A DNA stretch of 64,000 nt from JBKBIP01 sp046297495 (GCA_046297495.1 JBKBIP010000001.1:124001-188000), one strand, 5' to 3'; numbered from the stretch's first letter, positions 9,203-17,605 are shown. Made by a program: numbers and translations. Notes: a model not told the origin generated them from the sequence alone.

Positions 9203-9865
9203 ATGCTGGATATACGCAATCTCATCAAGTCCTATTGGGGACCGAAGGGAACCATCCCGGCCCTGAGGGAGGTCTCGCTCCATGTCGATGCCGGCGAGTT
9301 CGTCGCCGTGCAAGGCCCCAGCGGCTGCGGCAAAACGACCTTACTCTTGGCCGCCGGCGGTCTGCTGCAACCCGATCACGGACAGGTGCTGGTGCGCGAA
9401 CAGGATATTTATGCTCTTCATCCCGAGGAGCGCGTTCGTTTTCGCGCCGTTCATATCGGTTTCGTCTTTCAGCAGTTTCATTTGGTGCCGTATCTGAACG
9501 TCTTGGATAATGTCTTGGCGCCGACCTTGGCCATCGCGGTTCCCGACGCGCGCAAACGGGCTTACGATCTGCTCGACCGCTTCGGACTGACGGATCGTTC
9601 GCATCACGTCCCCGCGCAGCTCAGCACGGGCGAACGCCAACGCACCGCCTTGGCTCGCGCCCTGCTGACGCGCCCCGAACTGCTATTGGCCGATGAACCC
9701 ACTGGCAATCTCGACGAGGAAAACGGCAAGCTTGTGCTGGAGTGCATGACCGACTTCGCCCGCAACGGCGGCTCCGTGCTTTTGGTGACTCATGATCGAC
9801 AAGCTGCCGATGCCGCCGACCGCGTCATCTTCCTCGACGCCGGCAGAACGACGATCGTGGCCTAG
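9203..9865 (+). CDS. ABC transporter ATP-binding protein (LolD/MacB type)
   Basis: The start at 9203 is chosen because the family's N-terminus (MLDIRNLIKSYWGPKG) begins there; an in-frame ATG at 9173 lies inside the permease gene. The product is 220 aa. Walker A is GPSGCGKTTLL, the Q-loop is FVFQQFHLVPYLNVLDNV, the signature is LSTGERQRTALARAL (LSTGE instead of LSGGQ), Walker B is LLLADEPTGNLDEE and the switch histidine is in LLVTHDRQ. All catalytic residues are present. It is the partner of the coiled-coil permease just upstream. Confidence 0.93.
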   Translation: MLDIRNLIKSYWGPKGTIPALREVSLHVDAGEFVAVQGPSGCGKTTLLLAAGGLLQPDHGQVLVREQDIYALHPEERVRFRAVHIGFVFQQFHLVPYLNVLDNVLAPTLAIAVPDARKRAYDLLDRFGLTDRSHHVPAQLSTGERQRTALARALLTRPELLLADEPTGNLDEENGKLVLECMTDFARNGGSVLLVTHDRQAADAADRVIFLDAGRTTIVA

Positions 9866-9882
9866 TGGCTCATCCATTTTCG

Positions 9883-9936
9883 ATGGATCGCTTCATCGCT
9901 TCAGGCCTGGAATCCGGCGCGAAACGATGAATCCAT
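9883..9936. repeat. Imperfect inverted repeat, dispersed intergenic family
   Basis: The left arm, from ATGGATCGCTTCATCG, pairs imperfectly with the right arm CGAAACGATGAATCCAT. It lies after the ATPase stop at 9865 and before the molybdate-type binding protein at 9974. There is no clear U-tract, so terminator function is only possible. Confidence 0.65.
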
Positions 9937-9973
9937 TTATCCAGCGATGTGATTCCTAACACCCTCAACGACT

Positions 9974-11596
9974 ATGCTGATTCCCATGCTGCACACCAAG
10001 CGTCATTCCGGCTTGCTCACCCAACCCTGGCTGGTCGCCGTCTTATCGCTGGCAGTGTTGGCCGGGCTGGCCGTGTTGCTGTGGAGTCCCTGGGACCGAC
10101 CCGCCATTGCCAGCGGCCAGACGCTGCGCCTGTACTGCGCCAACGGCATGAGATTGCCTGTGGCGGAGATCATCCGCGACTACCAAGATCAATATGGCGT
10201 CACCGTACAGCCGGATTACCAGGGCACCGGCAAGCTGTTGTCCACGATGCGCACGGTTCACGGAGCGGGCGACCTCTTCCTGGCCGCCGACCGCGCCGAC
10301 ATGCGAAAGGCCCAGGACCTGGGCTATGTCGCCGAAGTGATTCCCGTGGCTCGCGTCACGCCGGTGCTGGTGGTCCATGCCCAGAAACAACAAGCGCTGC
10401 GCCAGGCGGGCCAGCCCGTCACGGGCCTTCAAGACCTCCTGCGCGATGATCTGAAAGTCGCCTTGGCTAATCCCGACGAGACGGCCATTGGCACGCTGGT
10501 CCGCGATCAGTTGACTAGCCGCAATCTGTGGCCGCACCTCCAGAAACGCTTGAACGACCGCACCCAAGCCCAAGTCTCGACCGTGGGCACGGTCAACGAC
10601 GTGGCCCGCGTGATTCGCACCAATCCCGACCATATCGGTTTCGTCTGGGACGCGACGGCGAAACAATTGCCGGATCTGGAGATCGTGCCAACCCCAGAAT
10701 TTTCCCAAGTCCATGAGATCGTGCAAATCGGCGTCTTGAAGAAGGCCAACAACCCGACTGCCGCCCTGCAATTCGCCCGTTACCTCGCCAGTCAGAACAG
10801 AGGCTTGGAGCTGTTCCGGAAATATCACTTTGACACGATCCCCGACGCCGATCAGTGGGCCGAGGTGCCGGCGCTGACGATTTTCGCCGGCGCCATGCTC
10901 AAACCAGCCATCGAGCCGATATTGCAACAGTTCCAGCAGCGCGAAGGAGCGCGGATCACGACCAATTATGCCGGTTGCGGCTTGTTGGTGGCCGGGATGA
11001 AGAGCATGAAACAGGGGATGGAAAAGGGCCGCTTTCCCGATGGCTATGTCTCATGCGACATCTCGTTTCAAGAGAAAGTGCAACAGTTTTTCGAGGCAGC
11101 GGACATTCTCTACAAAAACGATCTGGTGTTGATCGTCCCCAAAGGCAATCCCCAAAGCATCCAATCGCTGCACGACCTGACCCGCGCCGACGTGCTCGTC
11201 GGGCTGCCGCACCCGGAGAAGTCGGCCATAGGCGAGATGACGGACCATCTGCTCCGCAAGCTGGGCCTGCATGACCGGGTGTATGCGCCAGATCGAGAAA
11301 AGAAAGTCGTGCATTCCAGCGAGGCGCATACCTTAGTCACGCAAACGCGTTTCGGCGCGCTCGATGTCGCCGTCGTGGCTCGCAGCAACGCCTTGAGCGC
11401 GCCGCAAAACGTCGAGCGCTATCTGGATATTATGAACATTGATTTGACCGATGCCGTCGCCACCCAAACCTTCGCCATCGCCAAGGATTCCCAGCACAAG
11501 TATTTGATGAAACGACTATTGCAAGCGATTGTCGCTCCGGAGAACGTTGAGCGCGTGCAAGCCATTGGGTTTGAGTTCGTTTATCAATCGGAATAA
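9974..11596 (+). CDS. Molybdate/tungstate-type ABC substrate-binding protein with two tandem binding domains
   Basis: The 540-residue protein starts with a membrane helix at about residues 18-38 (LVAVLSLAVLAGLAVLLW), an uncleaved anchor or signal. Residues 50-285 are a ModA-like periplasmic binding domain (LRLYCANGMRLPVAEIIRDY, GTGKLLSTM, DLFLAADRADM, KVALANPDETAIG). Residues 297-540 repeat the fold (LTIFAGAMLKPAIEPILQQF, NYAGCGLLVAGM, LVLIVPKGNPQSIQSLHDLT, GLPHPEKSAIGEM). ModA is normally about 250 aa with one domain. The permease and ATPase follow directly. The specific oxyanion cannot be told from sequence, but the MoaD and E1-like genes downstream favour molybdate or tungstate. Confidence 0.87.
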   Translation: MLIPMLHTKRHSGLLTQPWLVAVLSLAVLAGLAVLLWSPWDRPAIASGQTLRLYCANGMRLPVAEIIRDYQDQYGVTVQPDYQGTGKLLSTMRTVHGAGDLFLAADRADMRKAQDLGYVAEVIPVARVTPVLVVHAQKQQALRQAGQPVTGLQDLLRDDLKVALANPDETAIGTLVRDQLTSRNLWPHLQKRLNDRTQAQVSTVGTVNDVARVIRTNPDHIGFVWDATAKQLPDLEIVPTPEFSQVHEIVQIGVLKKANNPTAALQFARYLASQNRGLELFRKYHFDTIPDADQWAEVPALTIFAGAMLKPAIEPILQQFQQREGARITTNYAGCGLLVAGMKSMKQGMEKGRFPDGYVSCDISFQEKVQQFFEAADILYKNDLVLIVPKGNPQSIQSLHDLTRADVLVGLPHPEKSAIGEMTDHLLRKLGLHDRVYAPDREKKVVHSSEAHTLVTQTRFGALDVAVVARSNALSAPQNVERYLDIMNIDLTDAVATQTFAIAKDSQHKYLMKRLLQAIVAPENVERVQAIGFEFVYQSE

Positions 11597-11651
11597 GACG
11601 TTTGCCTGTGGCTCGCTCGCTAAACGGGGATTGCTGATTTTTGATATTCGC

Positions 11652-12494
11652 ATGTCCATCCTTAGCGCTGCTCCTGCCGCTCCGCCGCGAACACGCTCCG
11701 ACGCTCCCTTCTACTTGGGGTTGGGCGTGCTGAGCGGGGTGTACATCCTGCTGATCGTGGCCATGCTGTTGGCCCAAGCGTCGTTCACGTCCCCGCATCA
11801 TCTGCTGGCCGCGCTGGGCAGTGCGGAAATTCGCTACGCCATCAAGCTGAGCCTCATTTCTTGTTCCATGACGGCGATTTTGTCGCTGTGGGTGGCGGTG
11901 CCGCTGGGCTACGTGTTGGCACGATTTGATTTTCCCGGCAAAAGTCTGCTCGACGCCCTGCTCGACATTCCCATCGTATTGCCGCCGCTGGTCATCGGTT
12001 TGGCGTTGCTGATTCTCTTTCAAACCCCCATCGGCCAGTGGATCGAAAATAATGTCATTAGTGTGACTTTCGCCATTCCCAGCGTGATCCTGGCGCAATT
12101 CACCGTGGCCGCCGCCTTCGCCATCCGCACCATGCGCGTCACCTTCGATCAGATCAATCCGCGTGCCGAGCAGGTGGCGTTGACACTCGGTTGCAATCGG
12201 GGCCAAGCCTTCTGGCGCGTGGTGCTCCCCGAGGCGCGGCGCGGTCTCATCACGGCGGCGACCTTGGCCTGGGCGCGGTCGCTGGGGGAGTTCGGCCCTA
12301 TCTTGGTTTTCTCTGGAGCCACGCGCCTGCGCACCGAGGTCCTGCCGACGACTGTGTTCCTGGAATTGAGCATTGGCAACATCGAAGCGGCGGTGGCCGT
12401 GTCGCTTTTGATGGTCATCGCCGCCGTCATCGTGTTGGTCATCGTGCGCGTGTATGGTTCCGAGAACTTTTTGGGAAGAGGGGCGGAAGCGTGA
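11652..12494 (+). CDS. modB: Molybdate-type ABC transporter permease
   Basis: The ATG at 11652 is preferred to an in-frame one at 11529, which lies inside the preceding gene. The product is 280 aa with several hydrophobic helices. The cytoplasmic EAA loop that docks to the ATPase is visible as INPRAEQVALTLGCNRGQAFWRVVLPEARRG. SLGEFGPILVFSGATR in the last third is typical of ModB/CysT-type permeases. Its stop codon overlaps the GTG start of the ATPase gene, so translation is probably coupled. ModB is the best assignment; sulfate or tungstate transport cannot be excluded. Confidence 0.85.
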   Translation: MSILSAAPAAPPRTRSDAPFYLGLGVLSGVYILLIVAMLLAQASFTSPHHLLAALGSAEIRYAIKLSLISCSMTAILSLWVAVPLGYVLARFDFPGKSLLDALLDIPIVLPPLVIGLALLILFQTPIGQWIENNVISVTFAIPSVILAQFTVAAAFAIRTMRVTFDQINPRAEQVALTLGCNRGQAFWRVVLPEARRGLITAATLAWARSLGEFGPILVFSGATRLRTEVLPTTVFLELSIGNIEAAVAVSLLMVIAAVIVLVIVRVYGSENFLGRGAEA

Positions 12495-13180
12495 TTCAGG
12501 TGGACAATTTGACCGTGCGCGCGGGAGCGTTTCTGCTGTCGGGGGCTTCCTTGACGGTGCCGAAGGGACAGTACGGCATGCTCATGGGCAAGACCGGCTG
12601 TGGTAAGACGACCATCTTGGAGGCGATTTGTGGCCTCAAGCCGGTGCAAGCGGGGCGGGTTGTGTTGATGGGTCGAGATGTCACCCACTTGAAACCCGCC
12701 GAACGCGGCGTCGGCTACGTGCCCCAAGATCGGGCCTTGTTCGCATCGCTGACGGTCGAGGAGAATCTGGCGTTCGCCCTGACCATTCGCCGCTGGCCGA
12801 CCCGCGCCATCACGCGCCGCGTCGAGGAGCTGGCCGAGCTGCTCCGGTTGGAACGGCTGTTGGGCCGCAAGCCGCACGGCCTCAGCGGCGGCGAGGCTCA
12901 GCGCGTTGCCCTGGGGCGGGCCTTGGCCTTCGATCCACACCTCCTGTTGCTCGATGAACCGCTCAGCGCTCTCGATGAGGACACGCGCGCCGAGATGCAC
13001 GATTTGTTGATCGCCGTTCGCGAACGGACCGGCGTGACCGTCTTGCACGTTACCCACAACCAGAGTGAGGCGCGGAAGCTGGCCGACGTGGTCTTCACGT
13101 TGAAAGGAGGCGCGGTCCACGCGGCACGCAATGAGGATGGTTTCAATGGAGATGCTGCCTGTCACTCCCTGTCTCATTGA
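12491..13180 (+). CDS. modC: Molybdate-type ABC transporter ATP-binding protein
   Basis: The GTG at 12491 overlaps the permease stop (GTGA) and gives the standard N-terminus VIQVDNLTVRAGAFLLSGAS. The product is 229 aa. Walker A is GKTGCGKTT, the Q-loop VGYVPQDRALFASLTVEENL, the signature LSGGEAQRVALGRAL, Walker B LLLLDEPLSALDE and the switch His is in VLHVTHNQSEA. It lacks the C-terminal Mop/TOBE domain of classical ModC and is therefore short. It powers the importer formed with the two preceding genes. Confidence 0.88.
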   Translation: MIQVDNLTVRAGAFLLSGASLTVPKGQYGMLMGKTGCGKTTILEAICGLKPVQAGRVVLMGRDVTHLKPAERGVGYVPQDRALFASLTVEENLAFALTIRRWPTRAITRRVEELAELLRLERLLGRKPHGLSGGEAQRVALGRALAFDPHLLLLDEPLSALDEDTRAEMHDLLIAVRERTGVTVLHVTHNQSEARKLADVVFTLKGGAVHAARNEDGFNGDAACHSLSH

Positions 13181-13198
13181 TGCTACCGAGGGAACCTC

Positions 13199-13483
13199 AT
13201 GACAATCACGGTTCACTACATGGCCCAAATTCGGGAAGCGGCAGGCGTGGCTTCGGAAACCGTGCAAGTGTCCGCCCCATGCACGTTGGAGCGGTTGTTA
13301 CGACACTTGGCGGAGCGCCACGGCCCCCCGTTCCGCCAGCTGGTGACCGGCGGTGAGTCCCATCCCCGGCCCACGCTGCTCTTCTTTCTCGGCGACGACC
13401 AAATCCGCGCTGACACCTTGGCGGAATTGCCAGACAATGCGGTGATTACGATCATGTCGCCGATCGCGGGGGGCGAGGAATAG
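13199..13483 (+). CDS. moaD: MoaD/ThiS-family ubiquitin-fold sulfur carrier with a two-residue tail after Gly-Gly
   Basis: A 94-residue beta-grasp protein preceded by GAGGG and placed 18 bp after the ABC ATPase gene. MTITVHYMAQIREAAG and the end DNAVITIMSPIAGG match MoaD, the small subunit of molybdopterin synthase, whose terminal glycine becomes a thiocarboxylate. The reading frame does not stop at Gly-Gly: two glutamates follow before TAG (gcg ggg ggc gag gaa tag). Activation by an E1-like enzyme would need the glycine exposed, so trimming may be required. No MoaE is in the window. Confidence 0.85.
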   Translation: MTITVHYMAQIREAAGVASETVQVSAPCTLERLLRHLAERHGPPFRQLVTGGESHPRPTLLFFLGDDQIRADTLAELPDNAVITIMSPIAGGEE

Positions 13484-13598
13484 GGCCTTATCCACTCGCG
13501 AGCGCTGGGGAGATTTTTCGGTCGATGCGTTTCCAATCACGAAGGGATGAAACCAAGAAATAGCCATCTTAATCCACAAGCGCTAACTTTCCACCATC

Positions 13599-14351
13599 AT
13601 GCCAACACGCCGACCATTAACTGACACTGACCGTGCCATGTACGAATGGCAGATGTGGGTCCCCGATTTTGGCGAGCAAGGGCAAGAGCTGCTAAAAGGC
13701 GCGTCGGTGTTGGTGTCGCGCTGCGGCGGCGTCGGGGGGGTGGTCGCGTATGAGTTGGCCGCCGCGGGCGTGGGACGGCTGGTGTTGGCCCATGCCGGCA
13801 ACGTGCGCCGCGACGACCTCAATCGGCAATTGCTGATGACTTACGATTGGCTCGACAAGTCGCGCGTCGCGTCGGCGGAACGCCGTTTGAAGGAGCTGAA
13901 CCCGTTTCTCGATGTCGTGACCGTGCCGGAAAATATCAGCGCGGACAATGTCGCCCGCCTGGTCGGCATGGCGGATGTGGTGGTCGCTTGCGCCCCCTTG
14001 TTCCGGGAACGGCTGCTGATGAACCGGGAAGCGGTTCGGCAACGCAAGCCGCTAGTCGATTGCGCCATGTACGACATGCAATGGCAGATCACCACCGTTT
14101 TTCCTGGGCAATCTCCTTGCTTGTCCTGCCTGTATCCCGAGGAGCCGCCGGCCTGGAAGCGACAGTTTCCCGTCTTTGGCGCGGTAGCCGGCACCGTCGG
14201 CTGCCTGGGGGCGATGGAAGCGATCAAGGCCATCGCCAACCTGGGACAACCGTTGGCGGGGCAATTGCTCCTCGGTGATCTCCGTGACATGTCCTTTCGT
14301 AAAATGCGCACGCAACGTGATCCGCGCTGCGCGGTGTGCGGCACGCCATGA
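13599..14351 (+). CDS. Divergent E1-like protein of the MoeB/ThiF/HesA family
   Basis: The 250-residue protein aligns over its length with MoeB, which adenylates the MoaD C-terminus. Conserved features are the Rossmann glycine cluster (CGGVGG at 42-47), LNRQ with Arg76, and four zinc ligands in two CxxC pairs (C174/C177 and C244/C247). Several ATP-site positions differ: the usual DCTDN reads ACAPL at 130-134, the acidic pair after strand 2 reads HAG, and the lysine before the VxSA helix is Arg89. Activity may be altered or lost. The start lacks a clear ribosome-binding site; Met14 is an alternative. It lies 115 bp after moaD. Confidence 0.83.
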   Translation: MPTRRPLTDTDRAMYEWQMWVPDFGEQGQELLKGASVLVSRCGGVGGVVAYELAAAGVGRLVLAHAGNVRRDDLNRQLLMTYDWLDKSRVASAERRLKELNPFLDVVTVPENISADNVARLVGMADVVVACAPLFRERLLMNREAVRQRKPLVDCAMYDMQWQITTVFPGQSPCLSCLYPEEPPAWKRQFPVFGAVAGTVGCLGAMEAIKAIANLGQPLAGQLLLGDLRDMSFRKMRTQRDPRCAVCGTP

Positions 14352-14357
14352 AAGAGG

Positions 14358-14405
14358 ATGGATCGGTTCGCGCTCGGAGACGGCAGCCCACGCGAGACGA
14401 TCCAT
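14358..14405. repeat. Inverted repeat after the E1-like gene, dispersed family
   Basis: ATGGATCGGTTCGCG (14358-14372) pairs with CGCGAGACGATCCAT (14391-14405) with two mismatches. It begins six bases after the stop codon at 14351. It shares the GATCGGTTCGCG core with the element at 1839. A transcription-ending role is plausible here although no T-run follows. Confidence 0.7.
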
Positions 14406-14780
14406 TTCAACAAACCCACTGATAAAGAGAAGAACCATACTCCGCTTTATCCAATCCACCAAATTGTTTTACCTATCACATTTTCTAATGAGACACTTCT
14501 CCACGCTTGTTCCATGCGCGGCGGTTGATGTGAGACCGTTTCGTTTCTTCATCCACGCGTGAACGCCTCAGCTTTCGTCACCTGTCACAAAATGGCGAAG
14601 ATATACCCATCGTAGAACAATGTGGAACATAAACTTGTGCATTTTTCGCGCGTGTGCCCTCGATTTGTTCACAGCATGATCCATATTTGGTCGATGAGCA
14701 GCTGTCGCCAATCGCTTGTCCCAAGATGAGGTGGTATCGGCCCGGTTAAGAGTCGGTTGGACTATTTTTTTCTGGCGAGC

Positions 14781-14832
14781 GGTGGGGTTGATCCCCGCCG
14801 TGCGAACGGTCGGCGGGGATGAACCCCGCCAC
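14781..14832. repeat. GC-rich inverted repeat within a 774-bp gene-free stretch
   Basis: Arms of about 20 bases (GTGGGGTTGATCCCCGCCG and its near complement CGGCGGGGATGAACCCCGCC) flank a 10-base loop. Each arm also contains smaller internal palindromes. The surrounding interval, 14352-15125, has no convincing gene: short frames there lack ribosome-binding sites and recognisable sequence. It must hold the promoter of the amylase gene, but I could not pick one with confidence. Confidence 0.7.
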
Positions 14833-15125
14833 TGGCCTAGTTTTCTCACGGGCAGATTAGACAAGGTAGGTGTGCCGAGCGGGACATGAAGCACGTAAAT
14901 TGCAATAGATCATGGTCGCCGTATGCCGCGCGCTTCCCATGATGCGCGTCACATTTCTCATCAGGCGGAACCGGCTCGACAAGGATCGTCCCCATCAGAT
15001 CGATGAAACCATAACGCATCCGAAGACTTCGGGAAATCATCCAATCTCAGGCACGGGCGGCGCCTTTTGCTTCGTTGGATGGGGGTCTGATCATTCGACT
15101 GACACTGAGAAGAGGTATCCAACCC

Positions 15126-16397
15126 ATGCACACGGCATATAAACATCCTATCACCATCATTGTTCCCGTTCGCCAAGCTCCAGAGACGGATCGGCTCTAT
15201 CACGGCGATGGACGCGACATTTTTTTACAAGGGTTTCACTGGGAATCGCATCTGGGGGCCACGTACCATAACGGTTCCCGCCGCGCCTGGTATCGCGTGC
15301 TGACGGAAAACGCTGACACGATCAAGCGCGCGGGGTTCTCGTGGGTGTGGTTCCCGCCTTGCTCGGATTCCTTCGCGCCGCAAGGTTACATGCCGCGGCG
15401 CTGGTATCAACTGAATACCCCTTACGGATCGGAGGGGGAGCTGCGCGAAGCCATTCAAGCCCTGAAGCCGGTCAAGGCCATGGCCGATGTCGTGGTCAAT
15501 CATCGCGTCGGCGTGGCCACCAGCGGCGCCGATTTCGAGGACCCCGCTTTTCCTGATAATCGGGCCGCCATCGTGCGCGACGATGATTCCGGCGTCGGCA
15601 CCGGCAACCCGGACACTGGCAACGGCGAATACTTTGGCGCGGGCCGTGAGCTGGATCACACCAATGGCGACGTGCGCCACGCCGTCAAGCATTATCTCCA
15701 CCGACTGAAATCCTTGGGATTTCGCGGTTGGCGCTATGACTTGGTGAAGGGCTATCATGGCCGGTACGTCGCCGAGTACAACGATGCCTCGCAGCCAGAG
15801 TTTTCCATCGGCGAATACTACGACGGCGACCGGCAACAGGTGACGAACTGGATCGATGATACGCACGGCAAGAGCACCGCGTTCGATTTTCCGTTGCGCT
15901 ACTTGTTATATGATGCCTGCAAACGGGATGACTACGGCGTGCTGCGTTCCCACAATCAGGGGCGAACGGTCCCAGCGGGCTTGATCGGCTTCTGGCCGTC
16001 GCGGGCGGTGACATTCATTGACAATCATGACACCGAATATCGCCGCGATCGGGAGCATGAATGCCATTACAACGACACCCGCCATTTCGCCGGCAAGAGC
16101 GTCGCCTTGGGATATGCCTACATTCTGACCCACCCCGGCAATCCGTGCGTCTTCTGGTCGCATTACTTCGACTGGGATGAATACACCCGGCAGCGCATCG
16201 ACGCTCTGATCAAAGTGCGCAAACAAGCCGGCTTGCACGCGCGTAGCAATGTCGAGATCCGTGAGGCTGGTCACGGCATTTACTCAGCCATTATTGATGA
16301 CCGCGTGGCGGTCAAGCTCGGCGCGCGGGGTTGGCACCCCGGCGGCTCCTGGCAATTGGCCGTCGATGGCGAGAAATTCGCCGTTTGGATGCGGTGA
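15126..16397 (+). CDS. Alpha-amylase, GH13, plant-type architecture, no signal peptide
   Basis: ATG at 15126 follows AGAGG by ten bases; an upstream in-frame ATG at 15075 is less likely. The 423-residue product hydrolyses alpha-1,4-glucans. All four GH13 motifs are visible: DVVVNHR (I), GWRYDLVKGY with the nucleophile Asp (II), IGEYYDG with the acid Glu (III) and TFIDNHDTE (IV). The C-terminal 60 residues (SNVEIREAGHGIYSAIIDDRVAVKLG) look like the small all-beta domain of plant alpha-amylases. With no export signal it probably works on intracellular polysaccharide. It stands alone and ends in a strong terminator. Confidence 0.92.
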   Translation: MHTAYKHPITIIVPVRQAPETDRLYHGDGRDIFLQGFHWESHLGATYHNGSRRAWYRVLTENADTIKRAGFSWVWFPPCSDSFAPQGYMPRRWYQLNTPYGSEGELREAIQALKPVKAMADVVVNHRVGVATSGADFEDPAFPDNRAAIVRDDDSGVGTGNPDTGNGEYFGAGRELDHTNGDVRHAVKHYLHRLKSLGFRGWRYDLVKGYHGRYVAEYNDASQPEFSIGEYYDGDRQQVTNWIDDTHGKSTAFDFPLRYLLYDACKRDDYGVLRSHNQGRTVPAGLIGFWPSRAVTFIDNHDTEYRRDREHECHYNDTRHFAGKSVALGYAYILTHPGNPCVFWSHYFDWDEYTRQRIDALIKVRKQAGLHARSNVEIREAGHGIYSAIIDDRVAVKLGARGWHPGGSWQLAVDGEKFAVWMR

Positions 16398-16416
16398 GGA
16401 ACTGGGCCAAACCAAA

Positions 16417-16472
16417 ACAGGCGCGGCTTCGTTCCGGTGATTGGAATGCGAAGCCGCGCCTGTCGTTTTTTA
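16417..16472 (+). terminator. Rho-independent terminator of the amylase gene
   Basis: A perfect 15-bp stem, ACAGGCGCGGCTTCG with CGAAGCCGCGCCTGT, is followed by CGTTTTTT. It starts 20 bases after the amylase stop codon. Confidence 0.93.
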
Positions 16473-16478
16473 CGTGTC

Positions 16479-16529
16479 GGAATTCATCGGTTCACCTTCG
16501 GTCTTGCCTCCGCGTGAGCCGTTGAATCC
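16479..16529. repeat. Degenerate inverted repeat, dispersed family
   Basis: AATTCATCGGTTCAC and GTGAGCCGTTGAATCC can pair with several mismatches. It lies between the amylase terminator and the convergent DUF3500 gene, where it could end transcription of the latter. Confidence 0.5.
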
Positions 16530-16546
16530 CAGAATGGCTGGCGTGC

Positions 16547-17605
16547 TTACGCCTTCAGGTTGCTGGAGATGTTGACGAACGTGTGAACGTGCGGCAGCAC
16601 GCGGTAGTTCCACACGAAGCCAGGACCTTCCAGCCGCCAGAAGTGCCACAGTCCGTCTTGGTCGTTGTTGCGGCCGTAGAAGGCCAGATGAATCTTCTCC
16701 ATGCCGCCGGTGGCCTTGACGATGTGCATGACCTCGTCCACGTCTTCCTTACGGAAGGGGGAGAGGACATCGCGCATGACCTTCTCGACGAGCTGCTGTT
16801 GGTCCTTGGTCAACTCGGCATAAGCAATCCCCGGCTTGGCTTCCCCTTCGGGGCGGAACTGGACGGAGCCGATTTGCTCCCCAGGTGTCCGGCCCACGAT
16901 GACGGCCTGCTGACGTTGCTTTTCGCTCAGGGCCTCATAGACGCTTTCCACGCTCTGCGTCTGGAAGTTGAACACGTTTTGTTCGCTGTAGCCGTTGGCG
17001 CTGTGGCCGTAGTACATCGGGCCGCCAAAGGCATTGCCATCCTTGAAGTTGCCGTCGCAGCGAACCGTCAAGTGGTGGCTGACGAATTGCCAGCAGAATT
17101 CATCCTGGGTCGGATCGCCGAAAATGGTGACGCCACAACCTTGCAGCGAGCCGCTGCTGTCGAACCGGCCGTTTCGGCTGATGCGGCGATAACCTTCCTC
17201 GTCGGCGCAGATGGCGCGGAGCGTCTTTTCGACCAATTCTTGTTGCGGAGCGGTGAAGACCTCGCCGACGCGCTTGCCGAGGGGACGATTGTACATCCCC
17301 AAGCGGGTCGGACGTCCGCGATCGGCGCCGTCATCGTAGGGGCGGACAACAGCGGACTTCTGTTCGGCGGTCAGCGTGGCGTACAGCTCGCGGACCAAAT
17401 CCTCGGCGGGCTTGGAAGCCGATTGGGCGGGCTTGCTGTCCGCCAGCACGCGCGGCGCCTGCGACGCCATCGCCCCCACGGCGGCCAAGGCCGTGGCTTG
17501 CGTGCCGACCACGCGGATGAACTGCCGCCGGCTCAACCCTTCCACGGGTTGCTCGACGACGTGCTCATCACAGTCGGGGCAATAGACTTTGGTAGGATCG
17601 TTCAT
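16547..17605 (-). CDS. DUF3500 domain protein with Tat signal
   Basis: The 352-residue protein is preceded by AAGGAG. The N-terminus has a putative zinc-binding CPDC segment and then a twin-arginine signal (LSRRQFIRVVG followed by ALAAVGAMASQA), so it is exported folded. The rest matches DUF3500, with SGSLQGCGVTIFGDP, FCWQFVSHHLTVRC, GGPMYYGHSANGY and a C-terminal HLAFYGRNNDQDGLWHFWRLEGPGFVWNYR block rich in His and Trp. The family has no established activity. The gene stands alone. Confidence 0.85.
   Translation of the reverse strand: MNDPTKVYCPDCDEHVVEQPVEGLSRRQFIRVVGTQATALAAVGAMASQAPRVLADSKPAQSASKPAEDLVRELYATLTAEQKSAVVRPYDDGADRGRPTRLGMYNRPLGKRVGEVFTAPQQELVEKTLRAICADEEGYRRISRNGRFDSSGSLQGCGVTIFGDPTQDEFCWQFVSHHLTVRCDGNFKDGNAFGGPMYYGHSANGYSEQNVFNFQTQSVESVYEALSEKQRQQAVIVGRTPGEQIGSVQFRPEGEAKPGIAYAELTKDQQQLVEKVMRDVLSPFRKEDVDEVMHIVKATGGMEKIHLAFYGRNNDQDGLWHFWRLEGPGFVWNYRVLPHVHTFVNISSNLKA

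Noticed and set aside
14568..14894. 108-codon minus-strand frame in the 14.4-15.1 kb gap
   Set aside because: Crosses the GC-rich inverted repeat, has no ribosome-binding site and no family likeness.
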